Shown here in pieces: positions 37,021-46,978 of a stretch of DNA of 64,000 nucleotides. The stretch covers positions 372,001 through 436,000 of the forward strand of contig NZ_JAPEOX010000001.1 of the NCBI RefSeq assembly GCF_026340675.1. Reading direction: 5' to 3'. A program made the translations under genes and the position numbers. How positions within the stretch are numbered: the stretch's first letter is position 1; each line of letters begins with the position of its first letter. The notes under the pieces were generated by a model. That model was not told where the DNA came from. It worked only from the letters and a program-made list of their open reading frames with translations, and did not search any database. The stretch is from Streptomyces sp. NBC_01264 (GTDB lineage Bacteria > Actinomycetota > Actinomycetes > Streptomycetales > Streptomycetaceae).

Positions 37021-38652
37021 TCAGCGCTCCGGTCGGGGGACCACGTACGGCTGGCGGTCCTCGGTGCACTGGCCGTCGGTCGGTACCTCGACCGCCACCG
37101 CGCAGGTCTGGCCCTGGATCTGCTTGATGTGGTTGCCGGGGCCGGAGATGGACGCGGTCAGCAGCCGGTCCAGGTCTTCGCCACCCGCGCCGCAGCCCGT
37201 GAAGGCGGGGATGGTCACCTCGCCGGTCAGCGGCCCGCCGGAGGTCAGGACGTAACCGGTGGCGTCCGTGCCGTTGATGAGCTGCCCCTTTCCGAGCATC
37301 ACCAGGTGCGGGCCCGGGTACGTGGCCGGATCGGGCTCCGGGGAGCTGAGCGGGGTCTGCGTGCGGCACGACGGGCCGACGTCCAGGCGCGTGCCGTTGA
37401 CCTCGACGTCCAGTACGCGCAGGACCAGCGGGGCCCGTACGTACGTCTCGGCGATGTTGTCCGGGAAGACGAGCAGGACGTCCGAGGCGACGGTCATGGG
37501 CCCCGCCTGCTCCAGGATCATGGTCGCCGTCGTCGGGGTGAACCCGAAGGTCAGGAAGGTGGCCTTGAACGGCGGGGTCTGTTTGCGGCCCTGGTAGTCG
37601 AGATAGGCGTCCGACTTCTGGAGGAGGTGGAGGGTCCCGTCCGGCGGGAAGGCGATCTCCGGGTCACCCTGCTCGATCTGCACGCACGACACCGGGATCA
37701 GGGAGGCACCGTTCAGTTTGCGGACGTTGGCGTAGCCCGTGATGTAGGCGTTGAGTGACTTGTCGGTCGGGTTCTTCTTGACACAGGGCGGCGCCGGCGG
37801 CCTCGCGGCCGAGGAGCCGGCGTTGCCGACCTTCGGCGCCGGGCCCGTTCGCCCCTTCGCCCCTTCCGTGGGAGTCCGGGGCGCCGACGGCCCCTTCGGG
37901 GAACCGGAGACCGTCGGGGACGCGGGGGCCGTCGGCCGCCCGGACCCCGGGGCCGCGGAGTCCGACGGGGAGGGCGAACCGCTCGGGGTCGGGCTCGGGG
38001 TGGGGACGGGGGTGGAGGTGGCCGGAACCACCGGCACGGTGGCGAGCAGGCCGTGGCCGTCCGCGTCCTTCGCGAGGGTGCAGCTGAGGGAGAGGGACGC
38101 GGGAGTGGCGGGCGCGCCGTCGGCCGTACCGAGGGCGAGGTCGACGCCCAGGTCCGTGGCCGTGAAGGTGAGGTCGCCGTTGGCGACCGCCGTCACGGCC
38201 GGGGCTTCCCCGGTCGTACCGAGCCTCAGTGAGCCTTCGGCGGGAACGGCGACGGGCTTGGCGGCGCCTGTGCCGCGCCAGAGGGCCTGCGCCTTCGCCC
38301 CGCGCTGGGCGACGTCGAGGGTCAGCCTGGTCTCGGGCACCACCGTGGTGGCCTTGAGGGCCGTCAGGTCGGCGACGGCCCCGGCCGGGAGCTCGACCGT
38401 CGTGGTGACCCCGGTGGGACGGATGGCCTTGCCGACCGTGGCCCGGCCGGGAAAGGTGGCCGTGACCCGCACCGCGACGCGCTGCGGTCCCGAGGACAGC
38501 GCGCAGTCGTAGGGCAGTTCCGCGCTGATCTCCTGCGGGCCGACCGCGGCGGCGGCTGATGGGATCAAGGGGGCGAGCGCCACGAAGGCGGCGATCGCCG
38601 CGCCGCGGGCACGGACGCGGGTTGTCCGCAGGGCGGGACGGTGGCCTCTCAT
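37021..38652 (-). CDS. Secreted DUF6801-type protein with Pro/Ser linker (543 aa)
   Basis: N-terminal signal peptide (AAIAAFVALAPLIPSAAAA), then a DUF6801-like domain opening SAELPYDCALSSGPQRVAVR (about residues 45-200). A low-complexity linker follows (TPVPTPSPTPSGSPSPSDSA and onward to about 290), then a second Cys-containing domain of about 250 residues with PVSCVQIEQGDPEIAFPPDG. The linker suits an extracellular, perhaps wall-spanning protein. DUF6801 is assigned from memory. It is flanked by two other secreted-protein genes on the same strand and a 13-bp tandem repeat lies just upstream. Confidence 0.78.
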   Translation of the reverse strand: MRGHRPALRTTRVRARGAAIAAFVALAPLIPSAAAAVGPQEISAELPYDCALSSGPQRVAVRVTATFPGRATVGKAIRPTGVTTTVELPAGAVADLTALKATTVVPETRLTLDVAQRGAKAQALWRGTGAAKPVAVPAEGSLRLGTTGEAPAVTAVANGDLTFTATDLGVDLALGTADGAPATPASLSLSCTLAKDADGHGLLATVPVVPATSTPVPTPSPTPSGSPSPSDSAAPGSGRPTAPASPTVSGSPKGPSAPRTPTEGAKGRTGPAPKVGNAGSSAARPPAPPCVKKNPTDKSLNAYITGYANVRKLNGASLIPVSCVQIEQGDPEIAFPPDGTLHLLQKSDAYLDYQGRKQTPPFKATFLTFGFTPTTATMILEQAGPMTVASDVLLVFPDNIAETYVRAPLVLRVLDVEVNGTRLDVGPSCRTQTPLSSPEPDPATYPGPHLVMLGKGQLINGTDATGYVLTSGGPLTGEVTIPAFTGCGAGGEDLDRLLTASISGPGNHIKQIQGQTCAVAVEVPTDGQCTEDRQPYVVPRPER

Positions 38653-38690
38653 GGCTTGCTCCACTCGGGGTCGTCCGGGAACACCGACGG

Positions 38691-38781
38691 TCGGCGTCGT
38701 GGATCGGTGTCGTGGGTCGGTGTCGTGAGCCGGTGTCGTGAGCCGGTGCGTCCGGTCGGTGCGTCCGGTCGGCGTCATGGG
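38691..38781. repeat. 13-bp tandem repeat, seven units
   Basis: Seven consecutive units of the type TCGGTGTCGTGRG: the second to fourth are nearly identical and the fifth and sixth share TCGGTGCGTCCGG. The array begins 39 bp upstream of the DUF6801-type gene start, between it and the next secreted-protein gene. It could alter promoter spacing or be a remnant of slippage; no inverted symmetry is seen. Confidence 0.8.
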
Positions 38782-38854
38782 TCGGCGAACGCCCGGCCGG
38801 TCCCGCCGGTCGGGCGATCGGACCCGGGGAGTGCCGGCGACACTCCCGCACGCC

Positions 38855-40019
<1,165 letters not shown>

Positions 40020-41030
40020 ATGGGAATCGAAATAGCCGTTGAGGGTCTGACCATGTCCTTCGGCAAGCAGAACATCTGGCAGGACGTGACCTTGACGTTG
40101 CCCGCGGGAGAAGTGAGCGTCATGCTCGGCCCCTCCGGCACCGGGAAGACGGTGTTCCTCAAGTCGCTCATCGGCCTGCTGAAGCCGGAGCGGGGACGCG
40201 TCCTCGTAGCCGGCGTCGACATGGTGAACAGCCCCGAGCGCGACATATACGAGGCCCGCAAACTCTTCGGTCTCATGTTTCAGGACGGCGCCCTCTTCGG
40301 TTCCATGTCCCTCTTCGACAACATCGCCTTCCCGCTGCGCGAGCACACGCGGAAGAAGGAGTCGGAGATCCGCCGGATCGTCATGGAGCGCATCGACGTC
40401 GTCGGACTCCTCGGCTCCGAGGGCAAGCTCCCCGGCGAGATCAGCGGCGGCATGCGCAAGCGGGCGGGACTGGCCCGCGCGCTCGTGCTCGACCCGCAGA
40501 TCGTGCTGTGCGACGAGCCGGACTCCGGCCTCGACCCCGTCCGCACCGCCAACCTCTCGCAGTTGCTGATCGACCTGAACGCACAGATCGACGCGACGAT
40601 GCTCATCGTCACCCACAACCTCGACATCGCCGCGACCGTCCCCGACAACATGGGGATGCTCTTCCGGCGCAAGCTCGTCACCTTCGGCCCCCGCGAAGTG
40701 CTGCTCACCAGCGACGAGCCGGTCGTGGCGCAGTTCCTCGCGGGACGGCGCGAAGGCCCCATCGGAATGTCCGAGGAGAAGGACGAGGCCACGCTCGCGG
40801 CCGAGGCCGCCGTGCCCGCCGTCGCACCCGCCACGCCCCGGGTCATCGTCCCGCAACTGGAGCCCTCACCCGGACTGCCGCGGCGCCGGGCGGTCCTCAG
40901 GCGCCGCGAGCGCGTACTCGCCATGCTCGACACGCTGCCGCCCGCCGCCCGCGCCGCCATCGAGGACACGTACGCGCACGGGGCGCAGGCACCGACCCTG
41001 CGCCTTCCGGCCACCGGGAGCGGCTCGTGA
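40020..41030 (+). CDS. Mce-system ABC ATPase (MlaF/MceG type)
   Basis: 336-residue ATPase that energises the Mce lipid importer. Walker A is GPSGTGKTVF, the Q-loop is in LFGLMFQDGALFGSM, the signature is the MlaF-typical ISGGMRKRAGLARAL, Walker B is IVLCDEPDSGLDPVR and the switch is VTHNLD. About 80 C-terminal residues beyond the ATPase fold, rich in Ala/Pro and then Arg, match the extension seen in actinobacterial homologues. GGAGGTGGT precedes the ATG. The stop overlaps the YrbE start (GTGA). Unlike mycobacteria, where the ATPase is encoded apart, it heads the operon. Confidence 0.93.
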   Translation: MGIEIAVEGLTMSFGKQNIWQDVTLTLPAGEVSVMLGPSGTGKTVFLKSLIGLLKPERGRVLVAGVDMVNSPERDIYEARKLFGLMFQDGALFGSMSLFDNIAFPLREHTRKKESEIRRIVMERIDVVGLLGSEGKLPGEISGGMRKRAGLARALVLDPQIVLCDEPDSGLDPVRTANLSQLLIDLNAQIDATMLIVTHNLDIAATVPDNMGMLFRRKLVTFGPREVLLTSDEPVVAQFLAGRREGPIGMSEEKDEATLAAEAAVPAVAPATPRVIVPQLEPSPGLPRRRAVLRRRERVLAMLDTLPPAARAAIEDTYAHGAQAPTLRLPATGSGS

Positions 41031-41791
41031 TCACGGGCGCGCTGCGGCAGACCGGCCGGCTCTTCGCCCTCGCGGCAGAGGTGGGCCGGTCCATCTTCCG
41101 ACGGCCCTTCCAGTTCCGGGAGTTCGTCGAGCAGTTCTGGTTCATCGCCAGCATCACGATCCTGCCGGCCGCACTCGTCTCCATCCCGTTCGGCGCGGTG
41201 ATCGCCCTCCAGGTCGGTTCGCTCACCCAGCAGTTGGGCGCGCAGTCGTTCACCGGGGGCGCCAGCGTCCTCGCCGTCATCCAGCAGGCGAGCCCGCTCA
41301 TCGTCGCCCTGCTCATCGCCGGCGCCGGCGGCTCCGCCATCTGCGCCGACCTCGGCTCCCGCAAGATCCGCGAGGAGCTCGACGCGATGGAGGTGATGGG
41401 CGTCTCCCCCGTCCAGCGCCTGGTCGTGCCGCGGGTGCTGGCGACGATGGGCGTGGCCGTGCTCCTCAACGGCCTGGTGTCCGTCGTGGGCACGCTCGGC
41501 GGCTACTTCTTCAACGTCATCCTCCAGGGCGGCACCCCGGGTGCCTACCTGTCCAGCTTCTCCGCACTCGCCCAGCTGCCCGACCTGTACATCAGCGAGT
41601 TCAAGGCCCTGATCTTCGGGTTCATCGCGGGCATCGTCGCCGCCTACCGCGGTCTCAACCCGCGCGGCGGCCCCAAGGGGGTCGGCGACGCCGTCAACCA
41701 GTCCGTCGTCATCACGTTCATGCTGCTGTTCTTCGTGAACATGGTGCTGACGGCCGTCTACCTGCACATCGTCCCGCCGAAGGGAGGCTGA
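41027..41791 (+). CDS. MlaE/YrbE-family Mce permease, first subunit (YrbEA)
   Basis: 254-residue integral membrane protein of the MlaE family, forming with YrbEB the membrane channel of the Mce importer. Conserved stretches are QFWFIASITILPAALVSIPF and the coupling loop GSRKIREELDAMEVMGVSPV that contacts the ATPase, then five to six hydrophobic segments. The GTG start is inside the ATPase stop. The downstream partner begins six bases after its stop. Confidence 0.93.
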   Translation: MITGALRQTGRLFALAAEVGRSIFRRPFQFREFVEQFWFIASITILPAALVSIPFGAVIALQVGSLTQQLGAQSFTGGASVLAVIQQASPLIVALLIAGAGGSAICADLGSRKIREELDAMEVMGVSPVQRLVVPRVLATMGVAVLLNGLVSVVGTLGGYFFNVILQGGTPGAYLSSFSALAQLPDLYISEFKALIFGFIAGIVAAYRGLNPRGGPKGVGDAVNQSVVITFMLLFFVNMVLTAVYLHIVPPKGG

Positions 41792-41796
41792 GGCAG

Positions 41797-42603
41797 ATGG
41801 CCTCCCCGTTCGTCTGGCTCGACCGGTCCGGCGACCAGTTCCTGTTCTACGTCAAGGCGCTGGCCTGGATCCCGCGCACACTGCGCCGCTACCTCAAGGA
41901 GGTCCAGCGGCTGCTCGCCGAGGTGGCCTTCGGTTCCGGCGGCCTCGGTGTGATCGGCGGCACCATCGGCGTGATGATCGCGATGACCCTGTTCACGGGC
42001 ACCGTCGTCGGCCTCCAGGGGTACGCCGCCCTCGATCAGATCGGCACCGCCGCGTTCACCGGGTTCATCTCCGCGTACTTCAACACCCGCGAGATCGCGC
42101 CCCTGGTCGCCGGGCTCGCCCTCTCCGCGACCGTGGGCGCCGGCTTCACCGCCCAGCTCGGCGCGATGCGGATCAACGAGGAGGTCGACGCCCTCGAAGG
42201 CATGGGCATCCGCTCGATCCCTTACCTGGTCACCACCCGCATCATCGCGGGCGTGGTCGCGATCATCCCGCTCTACGCGATCGGCCTCCTCTCCTCCTAC
42301 CTCGCCTCCCGCTACGTGACCGTCCTGTTCAACGGCCAGTCCCAGGGGACGTACGACCACTACTTCAACCTGTTCCTCTCCCCCACCGACGTCCTGCTGT
42401 CGGTCCTCAAGGTGCTGATCTTCAGCGTCATGGTGATCCTCGCGCACTGCTACTACGGCTTCCGCGCCTCCGGCGGCCCGGCCGGGGTCGGCGTCGCGGT
42501 GGGCCGGTCCGTGCGCAATGCCATCGTCATCATCAGCGTCACCGACTTCTTCCTGTCGCTGGCCCTGTGGGGCGCGACCACGACCGTGAAGGTGGCGGGG
42601 TGA
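41797..42603 (+). CDS. MlaE/YrbE-family Mce permease, second subunit (YrbEB)
   Basis: 268 residues, second permease of the Mce importer. It shows the same coupling motif as its neighbour, GAMRINEEVDALEGMGIRSI, and an N-terminal amphipathic region TLRRYLKEVQRLLAEVAFGS. GGGAGG precedes the ATG. Heterodimeric YrbEA/B permeases are the rule in actinobacterial Mce systems. Confidence 0.93.
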   Translation: MASPFVWLDRSGDQFLFYVKALAWIPRTLRRYLKEVQRLLAEVAFGSGGLGVIGGTIGVMIAMTLFTGTVVGLQGYAALDQIGTAAFTGFISAYFNTREIAPLVAGLALSATVGAGFTAQLGAMRINEEVDALEGMGIRSIPYLVTTRIIAGVVAIIPLYAIGLLSSYLASRYVTVLFNGQSQGTYDHYFNLFLSPTDVLLSVLKVLIFSVMVILAHCYYGFRASGGPAGVGVAVGRSVRNAIVIISVTDFFLSLALWGATTTVKVAG

Positions 42604-42604
42604 G

Positions 42605-43858
42605 ATGAGCAGCCCACGGAGTGAGACCCTGCGTCGCCGGCTCGCCGGAGTCGTCTTCCTGCTGGTCCCGGCGCTCCTGGTCTGGCTGGCGATCGCCGTC
42701 TACGACAAACAGTTCACCGACGCCGCCCCGATCACCATCGAGACGGGCAGCGTCGGCAACGAGATGCACCCGGGCGCCGAGGTCAAGCTGCGCGGTGTCG
42801 TCATCGGCGAGGTCCGCTCCATCGACGCCACCGACTCGGGAGCCCGGCTCACCCTCGCGATGAATCCGGCCGCCCTCGCCGACGTCCCCTCCGACGTGCG
42901 CGCCCAGATGCTGCCGACGACCCTGTTCGGCGAACGGTTCGTGGCGCTCGTCCCGCCGCCGACGCCGTCGCCGAAGCCCATAGGCGCCGGGGCCGTGATC
43001 CCCGAGGACCGCTCCAGCAACGCCGTGGAACTCCAGCAGGTCCTGGACAACGTCCTGCCGATGCTCACGGCCGTCCAGCCGCAGAAGCTCTCCGCCACCC
43101 TGTCCGCCGTCTCCCGGGCCCTCGAGGGACGCGGCGACAAGCTCGGCGCCACGCTGGCCCAACTGGACTCCCACCTCGCCAAGTTCAACCCCGAACTGCC
43201 CACGCTCAACCGGGACCTCCGGGAACTCGTGAAGGTCGGCAACCTGTACGCGGACGTGGCGCCGGACATCGTCACCGCGCTCACCGACTTCACCACCACC
43301 AGCGGCACGCTCGCCGAGAAGGAGACCGCGCTGGCCGCCACCTTCGGGGCCACCACCCGCACCGCCCAGGACCTGACCGCCTTCCTGCGCCAGAACAAGG
43401 ACAACATCATCCGGCTCAGCGCCACCGGCAGGCCGACCCTGGAGCTGCTGGCCGAGTACTCCTCGTCCTTCCCCTGCACCCTGCGCACCCTCGCCGAGTT
43501 CGTGCCCGCCATGGACAAGGCGCTCGGCAAGGGCACCGACCAGCCGGGCCTGCACGTCAACGTCGTCACCGTGCCCTCACGCGGCGCGTACGTACCCGGC
43601 CGCGACACCCCTTCGTACACCTCGGGCGGCGGTCCGCACTGCTACCCCGTGCCCTATCTCGGTGTCCCGGTGGCACCCGCCGCGCGGGCCTCGGCGGCGG
43701 CCGAACAGAACCTCGGGCCCGCCAACTCCCCGCAGGAGAACGAGTTCCTCAACGAGCTCCTCGCCCCCGCGGCCGACAAGCGGCCCGGCGACCTGCCCGA
43801 CTGGAGCAGCATGCTGGCCGGACCCGCGTACCGCGGCACGGAGGTGATCCTCAAATGA
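42605..43858 (+). CDS. MCE family protein, MceA position
   Basis: 417 residues. One N-terminal membrane helix (VFLLVPALLVWLAIAVYDKQ), then the MCE domain (about residues 38-115: IETGSVGNEMHPGAEVKLRG, VIGEVRSI), a helical barrel-forming region and a Cys/Pro-rich tail with YVPGRDTPSYTSGG. First of six subunits that by family knowledge build a hetero-hexameric tunnel carrying lipids or sterols from the outer envelope to YrbE. Stop and next start overlap (ATGA). Confidence 0.93.
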   Translation: MSSPRSETLRRRLAGVVFLLVPALLVWLAIAVYDKQFTDAAPITIETGSVGNEMHPGAEVKLRGVVIGEVRSIDATDSGARLTLAMNPAALADVPSDVRAQMLPTTLFGERFVALVPPPTPSPKPIGAGAVIPEDRSSNAVELQQVLDNVLPMLTAVQPQKLSATLSAVSRALEGRGDKLGATLAQLDSHLAKFNPELPTLNRDLRELVKVGNLYADVAPDIVTALTDFTTTSGTLAEKETALAATFGATTRTAQDLTAFLRQNKDNIIRLSATGRPTLELLAEYSSSFPCTLRTLAEFVPAMDKALGKGTDQPGLHVNVVTVPSRGAYVPGRDTPSYTSGGGPHCYPVPYLGVPVAPAARASAAAEQNLGPANSPQENEFLNELLAPAADKRPGDLPDWSSMLAGPAYRGTEVILK

Positions 43859-44910
43859 GAGACGACCTCGCCCACACCCGACGGCGCCCCCTGACCGGCC
43901 CGCTGGTCAAGTCCCTGCTCTTCGTCCTGGTCACCGCCCTCGCCACGACCGTGCTCGCGCTCAGCATCGCCAACACCGGCGTGGGCTCCGGTACCCGTTC
44001 GTACAAGGCGCTGTTCACCGACGCCACCGGGCTCATCGACGGGGACAGCGTGCGCATCTCGGGCGTGAAGGTCGGGGAGGTGACCGACGTCCGGGTCGTG
44101 GACCGGCGCACCGCCCAGGTCAGCTTCAGCATCCGCGAGGACCGCACGCTCCCCGGCTCGGTGACCGCCTCGGTGAAGTACCTCAACATGGTCGGGCAGC
44201 GCTACGTGGCCCTCGACCGGGGCAGTGGTGACGTGGACGGCGTCCTGCCGCCCGGCTCCACCATCCCGCTGGACCGCACGAAACCCGCGCTCGACATGAC
44301 GCTGCTCTTCAACGGGTTCAAGCCGCTCTTCGAGGGCCTGTCGCCCAGTGACGTCAACGACCTCGCCGGGTCGCTCGTCCAGGTCCTCCAGGGCGAGGGC
44401 GGCACGGTCGACAGCCTGATCCGGCACATCGGTTCGCTCACGCAGACCGTCGCCGCCAAGGACCAGGTGATCGGCCAGGTCGTCGCCAACCTGAACATCG
44501 TCCTGGACACGCTCAACACCCGCGAAACCGCCTTCGAGGACCTCGTCGTCACCCTCCAGAAGGTCGTCACGGGCTTCAACGAAGACCGTGAACCCCTCGG
44601 CAAGGCCGTCCAGGCGATGGGCGACCTGACCACCGTCACCGCGGGACTCCTCCAGGACGGGCGCGCCCCCCTGAAGCAGAGCATCGGCGAGCTGGGCCGC
44701 CTCTCGGACACCCTCGGTGACCACGCCCCGCAGATCGAGGACTTCCTCAACAGGACACCGGCCAAGATGACCGCCCTGGCCCGACTGTCCTCGTACGGAT
44801 CCTGGTTCAACCTCTACCTCTGTGAGGCCCGCGTGAGCGGTGTGAGCACCTCCGACGGCTCCACGCCGCCGACCGGCATCCTCGTCACCGAATCGAGGTG
44901 CCGAGGATGA
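43855..44910 (+). CDS. MCE family protein, MceB position
   Basis: 351 residues: N-terminal membrane helix (SLLFVLVTALATTVLALSIA), MCE domain with DATGLIDGDSVRISGVKVGE (about residues 53-72), then a long helical domain (VDSLIRHIGSLTQTVAAKDQ) and a short C-terminus. Second Mce tunnel subunit. Overlaps both neighbours by ATGA, so stoichiometric translation is likely. Confidence 0.93.
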   Translation: MRDDLAHTRRRPLTGPLVKSLLFVLVTALATTVLALSIANTGVGSGTRSYKALFTDATGLIDGDSVRISGVKVGEVTDVRVVDRRTAQVSFSIREDRTLPGSVTASVKYLNMVGQRYVALDRGSGDVDGVLPPGSTIPLDRTKPALDMTLLFNGFKPLFEGLSPSDVNDLAGSLVQVLQGEGGTVDSLIRHIGSLTQTVAAKDQVIGQVVANLNIVLDTLNTRETAFEDLVVTLQKVVTGFNEDREPLGKAVQAMGDLTTVTAGLLQDGRAPLKQSIGELGRLSDTLGDHAPQIEDFLNRTPAKMTALARLSSYGSWFNLYLCEARVSGVSTSDGSTPPTGILVTESRCRG

Positions 44911-45953
44911 GCCGACCGCCCTGGTTCACCCCCGTCAAGGCCCGCAACCCCGTCGCCGTGGCCGTCGTCGGACTCGTCGCGCTCGCCCTGCTCGCCGTCC
45001 TCGCCTACCGCGTGGACCGCCTGCCGTTCGCCGGCGGGGGCACCGCCTACAGCGCCGACTTCACCGAGGCCGCCGGCCTCGGCACCGGCGACGAGGTGCG
45101 CATCGCCGGGGTCAAGGTCGGCTCGGTCACCGCGGTCGCCCTCGACGGACCCAAGGTGAAGGTGACGTTCGAGGTCGGTGACGCCTGGGTCGGCGACCGC
45201 TCCACCGCAGCCATCGCCATCAAGACCCTGCTCGGCGACAAGTACCTGGCTCTCGACCCGCTGGGCTCCCGCCGCCAGGACCCCGGCAGCCGCATCCCGC
45301 TGACGCGCACCACGTCCCCGTACGACGTGACGCAGGCGTTCCAGGACCTGAGCGGCACGGTCGACGCCATCGACACCAAGAAGCTCGCCGAGAGCTTCCA
45401 GACGATCTCCGACACCTTCAAGGACTCGCCGCCGAACGTGCGCAGCGCCGCCACCGGCCTGTCCGCACTGTCCAAGTCGGTCTCCAGCCGGGACGCCCAG
45501 CTGTCCCAGCTCCTCCAGGGGAGCCGGACGTTCACCAAGACGCTGGAGGGCAAGAAGTCCAGCTTCGAGACCCTCCTGGAGGACGGCGGCTCGCTGCTCG
45601 GCGAGCTGAAGGACCGGCGCGACGCCATCCACGCGCTGCTCACGGGCAGCCGGGACCTGGGTACGCAGCTCAGCGGCATCGTCGACGACAACGACCGCCA
45701 ACTCGGCCCCACGCTCAAGGCCCTCAGCCGCGTCACCAAGGTCCTGGAGAAGAACAGCAGCCAGCTCGACAAGACCCTCGCGCTCGTCGGCCCGTACTAC
45801 CGGCTCGTCGGCAACACCCTCGGCAGCGGTCACTGGTTCGACAGCTACCTGTGCGGAGTCGTACCCCGCAACTACCTGCCGGAGGCGTCGCAGCCCAAGA
45901 CCGGATGCCGGCCGCCGCAGCAGAAGACGTCGGCGAAGGGGAGCGGTGAATGA
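44907..45953 (+). CDS. MCE family protein, MceC position
   Basis: 348 residues: a membrane helix at about 17-35 (VAVAVVGLVALALLAVLAYR), MCE domain with EAAGLGTGDEVRIAGVKVGS, a helical region with SFETLLEDGGSLLGELKDRR, and a C-terminal WFDSYLCGVVPRNYLPE segment like MceB/C proteins. The ATG at 44907 is preferred to an in-frame GTG at 44898 because it overlaps the MceB stop and GGTGCCGAGG precedes it. Confidence 0.92.
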   Translation: MSRPPWFTPVKARNPVAVAVVGLVALALLAVLAYRVDRLPFAGGGTAYSADFTEAAGLGTGDEVRIAGVKVGSVTAVALDGPKVKVTFEVGDAWVGDRSTAAIAIKTLLGDKYLALDPLGSRRQDPGSRIPLTRTTSPYDVTQAFQDLSGTVDAIDTKKLAESFQTISDTFKDSPPNVRSAATGLSALSKSVSSRDAQLSQLLQGSRTFTKTLEGKKSSFETLLEDGGSLLGELKDRRDAIHALLTGSRDLGTQLSGIVDDNDRQLGPTLKALSRVTKVLEKNSSQLDKTLALVGPYYRLVGNTLGSGHWFDSYLCGVVPRNYLPEASQPKTGCRPPQQKTSAKGSGE

Positions 45954-46978
45954 TGACCAGACCCAGAAGGCCCCTCGTGATCGGGCTCGCCATCGTGGTG
46001 CTCGCGGCCTGCGGCCTGGTCGCCGTGCGCTTCCTCGAGTCCGACGGCACCCGCGTCACCGCCTACTTCGACCGCGCCGTCGGCGTCTACGCCGGATCCG
46101 ACCTGAGGATCCTCGGGGTGCGCGTCGGTGAGGTCGAGTCCGTGCGGCCCGAGGGCACCCGGGTACGCGTCCGGCTCCGCGTCGACGAGGGCGTACGCGT
46201 CGCGGCCGACGCACGTGCCGTCATCGTCGCCCCCAGCATCGTCGCGGACCGGTACGTCCAGCTCACCCCGGCGTATGATTCCGGCCCCGCCCTCACCGAC
46301 GGCGCCGAGCTCGCGGCGTCCCGCAACCGCACCCCTGTCGAGATCGACCAGCTGTACGCCTCGATCACCGAACTCGGCGAGGCCCTGGGCCCCGACGGCG
46401 CCAACGCGACCGGCGCCCTGTCCGGCCTGCTGGACACCGGCGCCAAGAACCTCGAGGACAACGGCGACGCGATCGGGACGTCCATCCAGGAGTTCGGCAA
46501 GGCGGCCAAGACCCTCGACGGCAGCAGCGAGGACCTGTTCGCCACCCTCGGCCAGCTCCAGACGTTCACCACCATGCTCAAGGACAAGGACGGCGACGTC
46601 CGCACCGCGCAGGAGCGCCTCGACGACGTGGTGACCTTCTTCGCCGACAACAAGGACGACCTCGCGGGCGCCCTCACCGAACTCGGCAAGGCCCTCGCCC
46701 AGGTGAAGACCTTCATCCAGGACAACCGGGGCGAGCTGAAGCAGAACGTCGACCGGCTCGTCCCCCTCACCCAGACCCTCGTCGATCAGCGGGCCTCCCT
46801 CGCCGAGGCCCTCGACGTGGCCCCGCTCGCGGCGGACAACGTGGTGGGCGCGTACAACGAGAACACCCGCACCCTCGACGGCCGGGCCAACCTCAACGAG
46901 ATCAGCATGGGCGGACCGCTGCTCCCGCTGCCCGTGGCCGGTGGCTCCTCGGCCACCCGTGGGAAGGGGGACCGGTGA
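45950..46978 (+). CDS. MCE family protein, MceD position
   Basis: 342 residues. The N-terminus RPRRPLVIGLAIVVLAACGL contains a lipobox-like LAAC at the end of its hydrophobic stretch, so the protein may be lipid-anchored and not only membrane-spanning. The MCE domain follows (DRAVGVYAGSDLRILGVRVG), then a helical region with TLGQLQTFTTMLKDKDGDVR and a short tail. Two adjacent ATG codons at the start (45950, 45953) are both possible. Confidence 0.92.
   Translation: MMTRPRRPLVIGLAIVVLAACGLVAVRFLESDGTRVTAYFDRAVGVYAGSDLRILGVRVGEVESVRPEGTRVRVRLRVDEGVRVAADARAVIVAPSIVADRYVQLTPAYDSGPALTDGAELAASRNRTPVEIDQLYASITELGEALGPDGANATGALSGLLDTGAKNLEDNGDAIGTSIQEFGKAAKTLDGSSEDLFATLGQLQTFTTMLKDKDGDVRTAQERLDDVVTFFADNKDDLAGALTELGKALAQVKTFIQDNRGELKQNVDRLVPLTQTLVDQRASLAEALDVAPLAADNVVGAYNENTRTLDGRANLNEISMGGPLLPLPVAGGSSATRGKGDR

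Noticed and set aside
38691..38781. CRISPR array
   Set aside because: Units are 13 bp, directly abutting with no unique spacers and no cas genes nearby.
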